This document shows, in pieces, positions 7,648 through 15,056 of a DNA stretch of 23,249 bases (positions are counted from its first letter, which is position 1; the number at the start of each line of letters is the position of its first letter). The notes below the pieces were generated by a model. That model searched no databases, was not told the DNA's origin, and was given only the letters and a program-made list of their open reading frames with translations. The translations under genes were made by a program, and so were the position numbers. Origin of the DNA: [Eubacterium] saphenum (GTDB lineage: Bacteria > Bacillota > Clostridia > Oscillospirales > Ruminococcaceae); assembly GCA_004555635.1 (NCBI GenBank), contig SFHN01000019.1, positions 1 through 23,249 of the forward strand, written 5' to 3'.

Positions 7648-7821
7648 CTAGTCTGTCGAGAAGCCCGCAGATGCTAGGAACCCGCCTTACAGCTAGGTTT
7701 TTCGCAGTTGCCCTTTGTTGCCCGACATCGTGTCGGGCTTTGGTAGGACTGCACAAACGTCCGTGTTTGTGCCTGCCATAATGCGGTGGCAGACGCAGAT
7801 GTGGGTTTATCGACAGACTAG
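7648..7821 (-). ncRNA. Structured noncoding RNA candidate downstream of dprA (raiA-motif-like)
   Basis: A perfect 12-bp helix (7821-7810 with 7659-7648) encloses about 150 nt. Inside are a 6-bp stem (7792-7787 with 7778-7773), directly abutting an 8-bp stem (7772-7765 with 7758-7751), and another 8-bp stem (7738-7731 with 7727-7720, 3-nt loop). AACCC (7807-7803) can pair with GGGTT (7683-7679) just inside the closing helix, and CATCTGCG occurs twice. There is no convincing reading frame, and a strong terminator follows at 7591. The 5' end overlaps the dprA stop codon. A multibranched, terminator-ended RNA next to a competence gene resembles the raiA motif, which is usually near comFC and raiA in Bacillota. 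The class is from memory of architecture, not a model match; 6S RNA is the main alternative. Confidence 0.6.
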
Positions 7822-9029
7822 AGGCTATACTTTCCGTCCATTCCGCGTGTTATATGTCCCATAAGCTCAAGCTCCGTCAGCGACTGCGCTATGTCAATGT
7901 GGCTCATACCGCTGCTTTCGATAAGCTCATCAAGACTTAGCGCGCCCTCGCTTATCAGCCGAAGCAGAGCCGCCGACACGGGGTCAAGCGAAGCGAATAC
8001 GCTTTCGTCGGGCGCGGGCTTCGGCTTCTTATCCTCGGCGGGAGCAGCCTTTTTCAGCGCCGCGCTTCTTTTCTTATGCGTTTCGCCCTCGTCGGACAGC
8101 TTAATTCCGCCGTTTATCCCCGACAAAACGTCGGTAAAGCTTTCCCCGTGAAGATAGCCGTAGACATACTCGTTTACGATGTCGATGTAGCTGAAAACGG
8201 GGATTGCGCCGTCGCGCAGCAGCGGCATAACTCCCGCGTAGCGCGGGTCGGAGATGTCGTGCGGCGGTATGCAGAAAATGTCCCTGCCCTGCTCGATTGT
8301 ATGCTCGGCGGTGAGCAGGCAGCCGCTTCGCGCGGAAGCCTCGACAATAAGCGTGCCGAAGCTAAGCCCCGAGATAATGCGGTTTCGGTGCTGAAAATAC
8401 GCGGCGAAGGTCGTCGAATAAGGCAGAAGCTCGCTCACAAGCGCACCGCCGCTTTCGAGGATATCCCGCTTTAAGCCCTCGTTTTCGGCGGGGTAGTTCA
8501 CGAGAATGCCGCAGCCAAGCACCGCGACGGTCCGCCCGCCCATTTCAACGCAGGCGCGGTGCGCCGCCGCGTCAAGTCCGACCGCGCAGCCGCTGACGAT
8601 AACCGTGCCAAGCCGCGAAAGCTCCCGCACAATGTTCCCGCATACCCGCACGCTGTAATCCGACGGGTTTCGCGTTCCGATAACCGAAAGCGTAATCGCG
8701 CTGTCAAGCCCAGCAAGGCTGCCCTTTACAAACAGCACAATCGGCGGGTTGTGTATCGTTTTCAGCCTCTCGGGGTATTCGCTGTCCTCCAGCGTCAGTA
8801 TGCGAACGCCGTTGTTCTCGCAGGTTTCGAGCAGCTTTTTCACGTCCTTGGTGCGCACGCGCTGCGCGTTTTTGCGCTCGGTTTCCGAAAGGAACTCGCA
8901 GCCGCCGTCGCGGATAAGCTTCGCCGCAGCAACAGGGTCGCCGCCGCACATCGCGAGGATTTCGTGTGTTTTCGGGTTGTAGGGGCACATCACCATCAGC
9001 AGCCAAAGCCATACTTCAAGGTTGTTCAT
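7818..9029 (-). CDS. dprA: DNA-processing protein DprA
   Basis: DprA binds incoming single-stranded DNA and loads RecA during natural transformation. The 403-residue protein has an N-terminal helical segment (about 1-75) and the Rossmann-like DprA/Smf core (about 100-290). The core has VIGTRNPSDYS, VSGCAVGLDAAAHRA, AVLGCGI and the HRNRIISGLS segment. A low-complexity Lys/Ala/Pro linker (about 320-345) leads to a C-terminal winged helix (about 350-403). GGAGG lies 8 nt before ATG 9029. It follows the cysteine desulfurase gene by 64 nt and has no topA downstream, unlike many Firmicutes; instead a structured RNA begins at its stop codon. Together with comFB this suggests at least part of a competence apparatus. 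Confidence 0.96.
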   Translation of the reverse strand: MNNLEVWLWLLMVMCPYNPKTHEILAMCGGDPVAAAKLIRDGGCEFLSETERKNAQRVRTKDVKKLLETCENNGVRILTLEDSEYPERLKTIHNPPIVLFVKGSLAGLDSAITLSVIGTRNPSDYSVRVCGNIVRELSRLGTVIVSGCAVGLDAAAHRACVEMGGRTVAVLGCGILVNYPAENEGLKRDILESGGALVSELLPYSTTFAAYFQHRNRIISGLSFGTLIVEASARSGCLLTAEHTIEQGRDIFCIPPHDISDPRYAGVMPLLRDGAIPVFSYIDIVNEYVYGYLHGESFTDVLSGINGGIKLSDEGETHKKRSAALKKAAPAEDKKPKPAPDESVFASLDPVSAALLRLISEGALSLDELIESSGMSHIDIAQSLTELELMGHITRGMDGKYSL

Positions 9030-9093
9030 AACGCTTTCCTCCGTTTATATATCCGAGCTTTTTTCTGTTTTAGTGCGGGATAATCCGCCGAGT

Positions 9094-10230
9094 TTACATA
9101 ACCGCCGCGCGAAGCCTGTCCACGCAGCGTTCTACCGCGTCTGCGGCGGCGACAATTTCGTCGGGCGTGTTTTCCTCGGAGATTGTCAGCCGAAGCGAGC
9201 CGCCAAGCCATTCTTCCGACAGCCCGAGCGCTTCCAGAACGTGCGAGCGCTCGTTTCGCCCGCTGCCGCAGGCAGAGCCGGAAGAAGCGCACACTCCCAT
9301 AAGGTCAAGACTAAGCACAAGGCTCTCCCCCTGCACCCCCGAAAACGAGAAGCAGACGTTACCGCAAATGCGGCTTTCGCGGCTTCCGTTTAGCCTTGAC
9401 CGAGGGATTTTACATAGCCTTTCGATAAGCGTATCGCGAAGCGAAGCGACATACGCCGCTCGGCGCTCCATATCGCGCGAGGCATATTCCAGCGCCTCTC
9501 CCAAAGCGACAATCGCGGCGGTGTTTTCCGTGCCCGAGCGAATGCCGCGCTCCTGACCCCCACCGAAAACTAGCGGGTAAAGCGGCGTGTTTTTGCGCAC
9601 AAAAAGCAGCCCGCCGCCCTTTATGCCGCCGAGCTTGTGCGCGGACAGCGAAAGCATATCCGCCTTTATTTTCCGCATATCAAGCGGAATGCTTCCCGCG
9701 CCTTGAACCGCGTCCGTGTGGAAAAGCACGCTTTTCCTGCGGCAGATTTCTGCGATTTCCTCAATCGGCTGAAGAGTGCCTATCTCATTGTTTGCCGCCA
9801 TAACCGAAACCAAAGCGGTTTCGCTTGTTATCGCGCGCTCGACCTGCTCCGGCGATATCCGCCCCTCGCTGTCGGGACTAAGATAAGTCACCGAAAAGCC
9901 TTGCCGCTTAAGTTCGCGACAGGGCATAAGCACCGCGGGGTGCTCTATCGCCGTCGTTACAATATGCCGCCGACCGGTGAAAGCCTTTGCCGCGGAGAAA
10001 ACCGCGGTGTTGTCGCTTTCCGTGCCGCCGCTCGTGAAGTAAATCTCCTCGGGCAGACAGCATAGCGCCGCCGCGCACTGCTCCCGCGCCTTTATTATCG
10101 CAAGCGCCGCGCGCCTGCCGCCCGAGTGCGCCGAGGAGGGGTTCGCGAAGCAGTCCGCGATAAACGGCATTGCCGCCGAAAGCGCACACGGCTTTACGGA
10201 CGCAGAGGCGGCGTTGTCAAGATAAATCAT
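9094..10230 (-). CDS. Cysteine desulfurase (NifS/IscS-like)
   Basis: This PLP enzyme takes sulfur from L-cysteine as a persulfide for Fe-S clusters or tRNA thiolation. The 378-residue protein begins IYLDNAAS and has the PLP-site histidine in EHPAV (98). The Schiff-base lysine is in SLSAHKLGG (199), and the catalytic cysteine is at 321 in a loop ASSGSACGSG, as in class I (NifS/IscS) enzymes. ATG 10230 is preferred over a TTG at 10254, which overlaps the dtd stop and lacks a ribosome site; AGGT lies 9-10 nt before the ATG. Neither an IscU scaffold nor mnmA/thiI is adjacent, so the sulfur acceptor is unknown. The gene lies between dtd and dprA in a compact operon. Confidence 0.94.
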   Translation of the reverse strand: MIYLDNAASASVKPCALSAAMPFIADCFANPSSAHSGGRRAALAIIKAREQCAAALCCLPEEIYFTSGGTESDNTAVFSAAKAFTGRRHIVTTAIEHPAVLMPCRELKRQGFSVTYLSPDSEGRISPEQVERAITSETALVSVMAANNEIGTLQPIEEIAEICRRKSVLFHTDAVQGAGSIPLDMRKIKADMLSLSAHKLGGIKGGGLLFVRKNTPLYPLVFGGGQERGIRSGTENTAAIVALGEALEYASRDMERRAAYVASLRDTLIERLCKIPRSRLNGSRESRICGNVCFSFSGVQGESLVLSLDLMGVCASSGSACGSGRNERSHVLEALGLSEEWLGGSLRLTISEENTPDEIVAAADAVERCVDRLRAAVM

Positions 10231-10246
10231 AGTGCAAATACCTGCG

Positions 10247-10681
10247 TTATTCAAGAATGACGGTAAACGGTCCGTCGTTTACAAGCTCGACCTTCATATC
10301 CGCGCCGAAAACGCCGGTTTCAACTTGCGGCACTTCCCTGCGGCAGATTTCGGCAAAATATTCGTAAAGCCGCTCGGCTTCGTCTGGCTTTTTCGCAAGG
10401 AGAAAGTTCGGGCGGTTTCCCTTTCGGCAGTCGGCGTACAGGGTGAACTGCGAAATAATCAGCAGCCCGCCGCCGACGTCCTTCAGCGAAAGGTTCGTCT
10501 TTCCGTCGCTGTCCGCGAAAATGCGCAGGTTAATCATCTTTGCGGCAAGGCGCTCGCAGTCCGCCTCGGTGTCCTCCGCGCCGACGCCAAGCAGCACGAG
10601 ATACCCCGTGCCAATCGCGCCGACAACCTTTCCGTGGACCGAAACGCTCGCGCGCTCTACCCGCTGTATAACAAGCTTCAT
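10247..10681 (-). CDS. dtd: D-aminoacyl-tRNA deacylase
   Basis: Dtd hydrolyses D-amino acids, and glycine mischarged on tRNA-Ala, from tRNA to protect translation. The protein is 144 residues, the normal length. It carries both signature motifs: SQFTLYAD (77-84) with the active-site threonine region, and NDGPFT (135-140) with the Gly-cisPro pair that rejects L-amino acids. AAGGAG lies 8 nt before ATG 10681. The gene begins 12 nt after the TPM gene and ends 16 nt before the cysteine desulfurase gene. This close packing indicates one transcript. Confidence 0.96.
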   Translation of the reverse strand: MKLVIQRVERASVSVHGKVVGAIGTGYLVLLGVGAEDTEADCERLAAKMINLRIFADSDGKTNLSLKDVGGGLLIISQFTLYADCRKGNRPNFLLAKKPDEAERLYEYFAEICRREVPQVETGVFGADMKVELVNDGPFTVILE

Positions 10682-10693
10682 AACGAAATCTCC

Positions 10694-11942
10694 TTACCTG
10701 TGGCGGCCGCCGCCTCCGCCGTGAGAGCTGTGGCTGCTCGAATGGTGTCCGCCGCCTCCGCTGTGATGACCGCCGCCTCCGCTGCTGCTTCGTGTGAAGT
10801 GGGTCGTAAATTCGCGCAGGAATATGTCGTTCTTTACGGAAAAGCGCGTTACCGAGTTGTCGAGATAGTTTGCCGCAGAAATCGGCGCTTTTTTCTTATA
10901 CCCGCGCGAAACTGCCGTGGTAACCACTATCGCAATCACCGCCGCGATAATCGCAAGCGGAAGGAAAAACGAAAGAATTGCGAGAAAAGTGTCGAAGTCG
11001 GAATCGTAGTCGCTGACAGGGGCATACGGCGTGTTGAAATCCGCGCTTGATTTGTAGATAGGTGCAGAAAAATATTATCGAGCGGTAGTAGTTGTCGGTG
11101 CCAAGCCCGTCGTAAACCTCGTCGAAAATGCGGTCTATCTGGCTGTCGTAGACGTCCGTTCCCCTGCCGCAGGTCGAGATGTAGTCAACATAGCTTTCGC
11201 TTGATTTGTCGTTGCTGTAAAGCAGCACGATAGAGCTGCTGCCGAAGCCGAACGCATTGTCAAGGTAGTCGTCGGCGTATTTCTTCGAGCTTTTTCCGCG
11301 CTGGTCGTCGGTTATTACAACGCCGATGTTGCATTCGATGGAGTTAGCCGTTTCCAGCATAAGCGCGAGAAGCTCCGTCTTTTCCGCGTCGGTAAGTACC
11401 CCGTCCTCGTCGTTAAGCACCGCCGCAAACGCGGGAGCGGTCACGGGGTCGGTATTGCCGCTGTCGCCCATCATCTGCGAAACCGCGCTGACATATGCCG
11501 TGCCCGCGCCGAACCAGCCGCCGCTTTCAAGTCCGCCGTAAACCGCGTCAAGCAGTTTGTCGCTGTGCTCTCCAACGAGCTTGTCGCATTTTCCCGAGCA
11601 GCTAACCCAGTCGTCGTGATCACTGTGCAGATTTGCCGCAAGGAACAGCACAACGGAGTCGCTGCTTATCCCGAAGCTGTCGTCGAGTATCTTCTCGGTA
11701 AACGCACGCTCGGTCATTCCCGAGGTGCTGTCCGCTATAATCAGCGCGATGTTGCACTTCGAGCTTTCCGCCGCAGCAGTCATCTGCGCATACAGCTCCC
11801 GCTCCTCGTCATCGGTGAGAAAATCCACCTCGTCGCCGAGAAGCGCCGTATAGCTTTCCGCAGAAGCGCTAAGCCCGCAGAACGCCGAGCACACCGTAAC
11901 CACCGCGAAAACCGCGGCAGCAAGCAGAGCCTTTATCCGCAT
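10694..11942 (-). pseudogene. Secreted/membrane TPM-domain protein, frameshifted (two tandem TPM domains, Gly/His tail)
   Basis: The frame opens with a signal peptide (about residues 1-28, ending SASA). It then has two similar TPM domains (about 32-150 and 170-290): LTDDEERELYAQM with CNIALIIADS in the first, LTDAEKTELLALM with CNIGVVITDD in the second. At a run of five A/T pairs (11068-11072) the frame is lost. Removing one base rejoins a product of about 415 residues with APIYKSSADFNTPYAP, a membrane helix (FLAILSFFLPLAIIAAVIAI) and a Ser/Gly/His-rich tail ending GGGGGRHR, as in YgcG-type TPM proteins. The start ATG 11942 overlaps the zinc-ribbon gene by 10 nt, with GGAGGT 8 nt upstream. 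A sequencing error in the homopolymer is as likely as a real mutation. Confidence 0.82.
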
Positions 11943-13024
11943 ATCATAGCACCTCCCAAAAGCAGCAGAACAAGCAGGAAGGTCGCCGCGAAAATTCCCA
12001 GCCCGAAGAGCAGCTTTTTAATCGGGCTTACGGGCAGCTCGCCGAACTTCTGCCCCGTCTGACCGTTTACGACAAACGCGTAGTCCTTGCCCATATAGGT
12101 GTAGTTAAGGAACCATACGGGAAGCAGCGCGTAGACCGTTTTCTGCCCGCGGAAGCCGCCGCTCATATTTTCCTTGCTGAGCGAGGTGTACTGCGACGCA
12201 GACTTTTTCAGAAACTCTTTCGCCGCCGCAAGAACTCTTTCGTCTATGCGCTCGGAAGCCTTGTCGGAGGACACATCGTATTTTTCCGCCGCCTTTCCCG
12301 AAAGATATGACATAGAAAACGGCTTTAAGTCCCTGTAATCAAACGGCTCAATGCTTTCCATAAGCGAATCGTCAATGCGCTTTGAGCCGTCGCACGGAAC
12401 GCGCACAAACGCAAGCTCCGCCTCGCGCTCAACGCGGTAAATCTTCGTGTTCTGATAGGTCGTACTGCCCTTTGTCCATGTGCGGACAATCTTGCCCTCG
12501 GCGGAATATGCCGCGCTGAAAAGTCCGCTTTTCATCCAGTAGGGAACATACAACGCGGAGATGTTCTGAATCTGCGCGTCGGTCTTAAACCCGCGCGGAA
12601 GCAGGAACTTGCCCTTTATGTACTCCTTGAAGCAGTCCTCCGCCCACTCGCGCGTTACCTTGAACGGGATAATCACATCGGGCTTGAACTCGCCGGAAAG
12701 CCTGCCGCTGAGAATAACCGGCGTGTGGCAGAAGTGGCAGCGGGTAGAGGCGGTCAGCGTGTCGCAGATTACGCCCGCGCCGCAGTTGGGGCAGTTGTAA
12801 AGCGCGCTCTGCCCCGAAAACTCCTCCGTTTGCTTCTGCTCGTCGGTAAGCTCGGGGTCGGCGGTTTCAAGCTCCATATTCTCGTTTTTCGCGAAAACGT
12901 CCTTTATCTCCTGCTCGGAAAACTCGCTGTCGCAGTAAAAACAGCGGAACTTTCCCTTTCCCTCGTCATATTCCAGCGCCGCGTTGCAGTTAGGGCATTG
13001 ATAGGTGACCGTTTTGATATCCAT
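11933..13024 (-). CDS. Zinc-ribbon protein with C-terminal membrane helix
   Basis: The 363-residue protein has two zinc-ribbon modules. The first is CPNC (10-13) with CFYC near residue 28. The second is CPNC with CHFC around residues 78-98. A soluble region of about 230 residues rich in aromatic strands follows (FKPDVIIPFKVT, ALYVPYWMKSG, YALLPVWFLNYTYMG). One hydrophobic helix (about 338-360) ends the protein. Such proteins are often annotated as TFIIB-type zinc-ribbon proteins and commonly neighbour TPM-domain genes; their biochemical role is unknown. The YALLPVW and FVVNGQTGQ segments are typical of this family. AAGGAGAG precedes ATG 13024. It overlaps the TPM gene, so the two products are probably made in fixed ratio and may form a membrane complex. 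Confidence 0.85.
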   Translation of the reverse strand: MDIKTVTYQCPNCNAALEYDEGKGKFRCFYCDSEFSEQEIKDVFAKNENMELETADPELTDEQKQTEEFSGQSALYNCPNCGAGVICDTLTASTRCHFCHTPVILSGRLSGEFKPDVIIPFKVTREWAEDCFKEYIKGKFLLPRGFKTDAQIQNISALYVPYWMKSGLFSAAYSAEGKIVRTWTKGSTTYQNTKIYRVEREAELAFVRVPCDGSKRIDDSLMESIEPFDYRDLKPFSMSYLSGKAAEKYDVSSDKASERIDERVLAAAKEFLKKSASQYTSLSKENMSGGFRGQKTVYALLPVWFLNYTYMGKDYAFVVNGQTGQKFGELPVSPIKKLLFGLGIFAATFLLVLLLLGGAMICG

Positions 13025-13154
13025 ACTCTCTCCTTAAACAGACGTATCGTTTAGGCAATACCTCATAATTATTGTCGTGCGATTGCGCCGTCAGATTTTT
13101 CGTCAGATTGTGCAAATTGAGTGCAGACGGGCTGGTCTGTCGGTCAGCCCCTCC

Positions 13155-13187
13155 GGCACTTCGTGCCACCTCCCCCACCGGGGGGAG
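13155..13187. repeat. GC-rich double-hairpin palindromic element
   Basis: GGCAC-TTC-GTGCC (13155-13167) is followed at once by CTCCCCC-ACC-GGGGGAG. It sits in the 237-bp gap between the Sir2 and zinc-ribbon genes, with no reading frame. CCTCCGGCAC...GTGCCACCTCCCCC resembles a class of dispersed intergenic repeats often seen in gut Clostridia genomes. That resemblance is from memory; only one copy is in this window. The rest of the gap shows nothing I can name. Confidence 0.6.
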
Positions 13188-13261
13188 ACACGCCCGTCAA
13201 GCGAAAATTGTGCAAGATGGCGGAAAATATGCAAGCAAGCGTACGGCAAAGGCGTTAGCCG

Positions 13262-13978
13262 TTAATTGTGTGGTATTGCCTTTATCTTGCCGAGTACAGC
13301 GCCTATGCTGTCGTTTATAACCAGCTCCGCAGAGTCGGCGGAAATCGGCGTTTTGTTTATCACGACAAGGTGCTTTCCCCTGAAATAGCGCACAAGCCCC
13401 GCCGCAGGGTAAACCGACAACGACGTGCCGCCGATAATCAGAGTGTCCGCTGCGGCTATCTCCGAAACCGCACGTTCGATGTCGGCGGTTTTAAGCGCTT
13501 CCTCGTAAAGCACTACGTCGGGCTTTATCCTGCCGCCGCAGCCGCAGTGCGGAACCCCTCCCTGCGCTATAACCTCTTTAAGCGAAAAGCTCTTGCCGCA
13601 GCGCTCGCAGTAGTTTCGGTGAACGCTGCCGTGAAGCTCGATTACGTTTTTGCTGCCTGCTGCCTGATGAAGCCCGTCTATGTTCTGCGTGACAACCGCA
13701 GAAAGCCTGCCCACCTTTTCAAGCTCGGCGAGCTTTTTGTGCGCGGCGTTAGGCACAGCGTCGGGGAAAATCATTCTGTCGAAGTAAAAGCGGAAGAACT
13801 CCTCGGTTTTCTGCTCGTAAAACGTGCGGCTGACTATCTGCTCGGGCGGGTAGTCGTACTGCTGATTGTAAAGCCCGTCAACGCTTCTGAAATCGGGTAT
13901 CCCGCTCTCGGTGGAAACCCCCGCGCCGCCGAAAAACACTATCCTGCGGCTGTCGTCGATTATCTCCTGCAAATTCAA
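13262..13978 (-). CDS. Sir2 family NAD-dependent protein deacylase (CobB-like)
   Basis: The enzyme removes acyl groups from lysines using NAD+, giving nicotinamide and O-acyl-ADP-ribose. The 238-residue protein has the NAD motif GAGVSTESGIPDFRS (18-32), TQNIDGLH (97-104), the catalytic histidine 116 in LHGSVH, a zinc module with Cys 124, 127, 145 and 147, and the late GTSLSVYP motif. No ATG precedes the NAD motif, so the start is TTG at 13978, with a G-rich ribosome site a few bases upstream and a promoter at 14008-14036. Both fit a short leader. The promoter makes it independent of the glycosyltransferase-like gene upstream; it may read on into the zinc-ribbon operon. Confidence 0.94.
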   Translation of the reverse strand: MNLQEIIDDSRRIVFFGGAGVSTESGIPDFRSVDGLYNQQYDYPPEQIVSRTFYEQKTEEFFRFYFDRMIFPDAVPNAAHKKLAELEKVGRLSAVVTQNIDGLHQAAGSKNVIELHGSVHRNYCERCGKSFSLKEVIAQGGVPHCGCGGRIKPDVVLYEEALKTADIERAVSEIAAADTLIIGGTSLSVYPAAGLVRYFRGKHLVVINKTPISADSAELVINDSIGAVLGKIKAIPHN

Positions 13979-14007
13979 GAAAAGCCCCCCCTTTTTTCCT
14001 ATTGTAT

Positions 14008-14036
14008 ATTGTACAACTATACTTCCGTTTTGTCAA
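14008..14036 (-). promoter_or_regulatory. Sigma-A promoter of the sir2-like gene
   Basis: TTGACA (14036-14031), 17 bp, TACAAT (14013-14008) on the minus strand; the TTG start codon lies about 30 nt downstream of the -10 box. Confidence 0.85.
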
Positions 14037-14078
14037 TATTATGCAAACGCAGGGTGTTAACTTTGTGTGTGACTTTTT

Positions 14079-14154
14079 GGGGTATTTCGCCGTCTGCGGA
14101 CGGCGACGAGGGCGCTGCCCCCCGACCTGCAAGGGGATGCGTCCCCTTTACCCC
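14079..14154. repeat. Palindromic element with three internal hairpins
   Basis: Outer ends GGGGTA and TACCCC (14079-14084, 14149-14154) enclose three perfect stem-loops: a 7-bp stem at 14088-14105, a 4-bp stem GGGC/GCCC at 14110-14120, and a 7-bp stem at 14131-14148. The first and third have the same loop, TGCG. It lies directly after the glycosyltransferase-like stop codon. The symmetry suggests a dispersed intergenic repeat or mRNA 3' end; neither strand has a U tract next to the last stem, though TTTTT occurs at 14074-14078. Confidence 0.65.
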
Positions 14155-14162
14155 ACAACAGC

Positions 14163-14996
14163 TCAGTTTCCCGCCTTGTCGATAATATCGCAGATATACG
14201 CGTATTCGGGGAAATCCGCGCATAGCCGCCTGCGGCAGTTTGCGAGAAACTCTGCGCGCAGCTTCGGGTCGTCGCGCATTGCCTGCTTTGCACCCCAAAG
14301 GTGCGTGAAGCTGTCCTGCGGGAAAAACAGCGCGTCCTTGTCAAGCAGCGTTTTCACGGGCGCGCCGAGATAGTCTGCGCACATCGCCAGCATCCTCTGC
14401 TCCGCAAACACCATATAGCAAAGCGGGTCGGGGGCTTTCTCGGCAGACTTCATAAACGCAATCGCCTGCGAGGTGTAAAACTCCTTGAAATCCCCGTCGG
14501 GAAGATACAAAAACGCGGTGTTAAGCGGCAAAACGCTCTCGCTGAAGTCGGGGATAATATGCCCGCGCGCGCGGAAATACTTCAGCGGCGGGTAAACGTG
14601 CGGCATAAGCTCCTCGCGGTGCGCCGCGATTATTTCCTCGCCAAACGGCAGCGGTTTCCACACGATGAAATCGGTGTCAAGCATAACGACGGGCGCGGGC
14701 GCCTTCGCCAGCGCAAGCAGCTTTCCCCCCGCCCAAAACATCTCGGGGTCTATCCCGTCAAGGTCGTCGGGCAGGCAGACGCTTACCTCGTCCCAAAGCG
14801 CGGAAAAGCCTGTCCGCTCGTAGTATTCCGCGGCTCTTTTGTCGGCGTAAAGGCTGATTTTCCCGTTGTACTTTCGCCAGTTGAGCGCAGAGAGCGCGGT
14901 GCAGTAAAGGTCGAAGTCCTCGACAGAGTATTCCTTTCCCCCGCGCGCGAAAAACGGCGCAGTCGAAACTATATGTATCGCGTTTACGGTGTTCAT
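14163..14996 (-). CDS. Glycosyltransferase-like protein (DxD motif), function unknown
   Basis: The 277-residue protein has a GT-A-like layout. An early segment (NAIHIVSTAPFF) is followed by alternating strands and helices, and then VVMLDTDFIVWKPL near residue 103. This holds a DxD motif of the kind that binds the metal and nucleotide-sugar phosphate. A later FTHLWGAK segment is reminiscent of the acceptor/metal histidine in such enzymes. There is no signal peptide or membrane helix, so it is likely cytoplasmic. I recognise no specific family with certainty and cannot give a substrate. AAAGGAG precedes ATG 14996. A terminator separates it from the repeat-protein gene upstream, so its promoter is unclear. 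Confidence 0.7.
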   Translation of the reverse strand: MNTVNAIHIVSTAPFFARGGKEYSVEDFDLYCTALSALNWRKYNGKISLYADKRAAEYYERTGFSALWDEVSVCLPDDLDGIDPEMFWAGGKLLALAKAPAPVVMLDTDFIVWKPLPFGEEIIAAHREELMPHVYPPLKYFRARGHIIPDFSESVLPLNTAFLYLPDGDFKEFYTSQAIAFMKSAEKAPDPLCYMVFAEQRMLAMCADYLGAPVKTLLDKDALFFPQDSFTHLWGAKQAMRDDPKLRAEFLANCRRRLCADFPEYAYICDIIDKAGN

Positions 14997-15018
14997 AGCG
15001 CGCTCCTTTCCGCTGCCT

Positions 15019-15056
15019 TAAAAAATACGGCAGTCATCTGACGGCTGCCGTTTTTG
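15019..15056. terminator. Bidirectional-type terminator between the repeat-protein gene and the glycosyltransferase-like gene
   Basis: ACGGCAG and CTGCCGT (15027-15051) form a stem flanked by AAAAAA on one side and TTTTTG on the other. On the minus strand it starts a few bases past the stop codon at 15057 and ends in TATTTTTT, right before the next gene's ribosome site. Confidence 0.8.

Noticed and set aside
7648..7821. 6S RNA as the identity of the structured RNA
   Set aside because: Size and closing helix fit, but the interior folds as several separate perfect stems rather than one long interrupted rod, so I kept it only as an alternative.
11060..11080. Programmed ribosomal frameshift in the TPM gene
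   Set aside because: No known +1 shift site (such as a slow codon or in-frame stop with an upstream Shine-Dalgarno) is present; a plain homopolymer indel explains it better.
13268..14185. Plus-strand ORF of 305 codons opposite sir2
   Set aside because: It is antisense to sir2 and runs through the sir2 promoter and the palindromic element; no family features.
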